DNA from: Planctomycetota bacterium
GTDB lineage: Bacteria > Planctomycetota > Planctomycetia > Isosphaerales > Isosphaeraceae
DNA length: 14,656 nucleotides
Assembly (NCBI GenBank): GCA_021778575.1
Contig: JAJYCH010000033.1
Location: 1 to 14,656 of the forward strand
Direction: 5' to 3'
The position numbers were made by a program, and so were the translations under genes. Under the pieces are notes generated by a model that did no database searches, was not told where the DNA came from, and saw only the letters and a list, made by a program, of their open reading frames with translations. This document shows, in pieces, positions 13,910 through 14,656 of the stretch. Each line of letters begins with the position of its first letter. The first letter of the stretch is position 1.

Positions 13910-13937
13910 TTGACTTTTAAAATGACGACCGTAATAT
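13910..13937 (+). promoter_or_regulatory. Sigma70-type promoter for the TetR-fabF unit
   Basis: TTGACT (13910-13915) and TAATAT (13932-13937) are separated by 16 bases in the 110-bp gap after the fusion gene. Each is a close match to the consensus -35 and -10. The TetR start codon lies 40 bases beyond the -10. The stretch is clearly more AT-rich than its surroundings. Confidence 0.7.
13922..13935. promoter_or_regulatory. Candidate TetR-family operator
   Basis: ATGACG-AC-CGTAAT is a dyad whose two 6-bp halves match at five of six positions. It overlaps the promoter spacer and the first bases of the -10. A repressor bound there would block RNA polymerase, which fits autoregulation by the adjacent TetR-family gene. 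Binding is inferred only. Confidence 0.5.
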
Positions 13938-13977
13938 CAACCGAGCAGGCCGGGTTCGGTCTACCGACGAGGATGCC

Positions 13978-14583
13978 ATGCGCTATGGTCCCGAACACAA
14001 GGCCAGGACCCGAGGCAAGATTCTCGAAGCGGCGGCTCGGCTGTTCCGTCGTGATGGTTATCAGGCTTCGGGCGTCGACAAGGTCATGGCCGAGGCTGGG
14101 CTGACTCCCGGCGGGTTCTACGCTCATTTCGGCTCGAAGCAGGCCCTCCTGGCCGAGAGCTTGACGCAGGCGGGAGCCGAGATGGGAGCCCGGCGAGTGG
14201 CTCTCGTCGATGGGTTGGCGGGTCGTCAGTGGATCGAGGCATTCATTGACGATTATTTGAGTGACCAGCACCGCGACCATCTCGAACAAAGCTGTCCGCT
14301 GGCCGCGTTGATCTCCGAGGTCGCGCGAGCCGACCGGCCCGTCAAGGAGACGTTCGAGGGGATGGTCCAGGAAGTTGTCCGGGCATTCGAGGTCCATGCG
14401 ACCGACGACGGCGCTGGCACCTCCGAGGAGCGAGCCCTGGCGGCGGTTGCGCTCTGCGTCGGTGGATTGGGTCTCTCGCGGTCGGTGCAAGACCCGGCTC
14501 TGTCATCGAGGATTCTGGATGCGTGTCGCAACCAGGCGAGGATAATTCTCTCGCCCGGGCGTCGCAGGCGAAAACAGTCCTGA
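13978..14583 (+). CDS. TetR/AcrR-family transcriptional regulator
   Basis: The 201-aa product has the N-terminal TetR DNA-binding domain: helix TRGKILEAAARLFRRDGY (11-28), then the helix-turn-helix SGVDKVMAEAGLTPGGFYAH (31-50) and the trailing FGSKQALLAESL. The remaining 135 residues are a helical ligand and dimer domain with text like SCPLAALISEVARADRP, typical of the LmrA/YxaF-like subgroup. It would repress until a small ligand binds. GAGGA lies four bases before the ATG at 13978. A sigma70-type promoter carrying a dyad lies just upstream. The gene ends 15 bp before a FabF-type start, so the pair is probably one operon, with fatty-acid or polyketide chain building as the regulated process (inference). 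The highly basic C-terminus (SPGRRRRKQS) is noticeable. Confidence 0.9.
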   Translation: MRYGPEHKARTRGKILEAAARLFRRDGYQASGVDKVMAEAGLTPGGFYAHFGSKQALLAESLTQAGAEMGARRVALVDGLAGRQWIEAFIDDYLSDQHRDHLEQSCPLAALISEVARADRPVKETFEGMVQEVVRAFEVHATDDGAGTSEERALAAVALCVGGLGLSRSVQDPALSSRILDACRNQARIILSPGRRRRKQS

Positions 14584-14598
14584 TCGGGAGGTCGTCCA

Positions 14599-14656
14599 AT
14601 GGATACGGGCAGTCAACGAGTGGTCATCACGGGCTTTGGCGCGGTCACGCCGGTCG
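14599..14656 (+). CDS. 3-oxoacyl-ACP synthase (FabF-type), 5' end only
   Basis: Only the first 19 codons are in the window. The peptide MDTGSQRVVITGFGAVTPV matches the typical N-terminus of beta-ketoacyl-ACP synthase II (RVVITGxGxVTPxG), a condensing enzyme of fatty-acid or polyketide elongation. GGGAGG lies seven bases before the ATG. The catalytic Cys-His-His lies outside the window, so housekeeping FabF cannot be told from a specialised condensing enzyme. Confidence 0.8.
   Translation, partial: MDTGSQRVVITGFGAVTPV

Overview
The window looks like a chromosomal stretch of a high-GC planctomycete, most like the Isosphaeraceae group. This is an inference from codon use (CTC, GCC, CGG, GAG and GTC preferred), secreted esterase and transglutaminase proteins with lineage-style extra domains, TTG and GTG starts, and short GC-rich intergenic palindromes. 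No rRNA, tRNA, CRISPR array or complete insertion sequence was seen.

Layout. Bases 1-228 hold an exact 7-bp tandem array (18 copies, cut by the window edge), with the same heptad inverted about 80 bp later. Bases 229-3258 carry three minus-strand genes, transcribed in the order secreted transglutaminase-like protein, 186-aa protein of unknown function, secreted alpha/beta-hydrolase. Bases 3259-3849 are a 591-bp gene-free block packed with repeats: a 211-bp MITE with 22-bp terminal inverted repeats and an 8-bp target duplication (3288-3514), a long hairpin (3534-3580) and a REPIN-like doublet of GC-rich palindromes (3608-3716).

Bases 3850-8546 are plus-strand: a secreted DUF4350/GATase-like protein, a HicA-HicB toxin-antitoxin pair, a lower-GC protein of unknown function, an ADP-ribosylglycohydrolase, and a polytopic ABC-2-permease-like membrane protein. 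Bases 8547-9190 hold hairpins, a doubtful small ORF and a minus-strand 120-aa hypothetical gene.

Bases 9227-13867 are one 1546-residue reading frame, the most notable object here. A GT-C (PMT_2/GT39-type) polyprenyl-phosphate-sugar glycosyltransferase of about 440 residues is joined in frame to an AsmA-like protein of about 1106 residues. The AsmA part has its own membrane anchor and contains at least five degenerate repeats of about 125 residues, as expected for a beta-groove lipid-bridge protein. Bases 13868-14656 hold a TetR-family regulator, with a strong sigma70-type promoter and an overlapping candidate operator, followed 15 bp later by the start of a FabF-type 3-oxoacyl-ACP synthase that runs off the window.

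How the genes may work together. The right-hand half suggests envelope lipid work: glycolipid modification, lipid transfer between membranes and fatty-acid chain building. The middle (HicAB, a compositionally odd gene, an ADP-ribosylglycohydrolase) looks like a small accessory patch, possibly concerned with toxins and their reversal. These functional links are inferences from context only.
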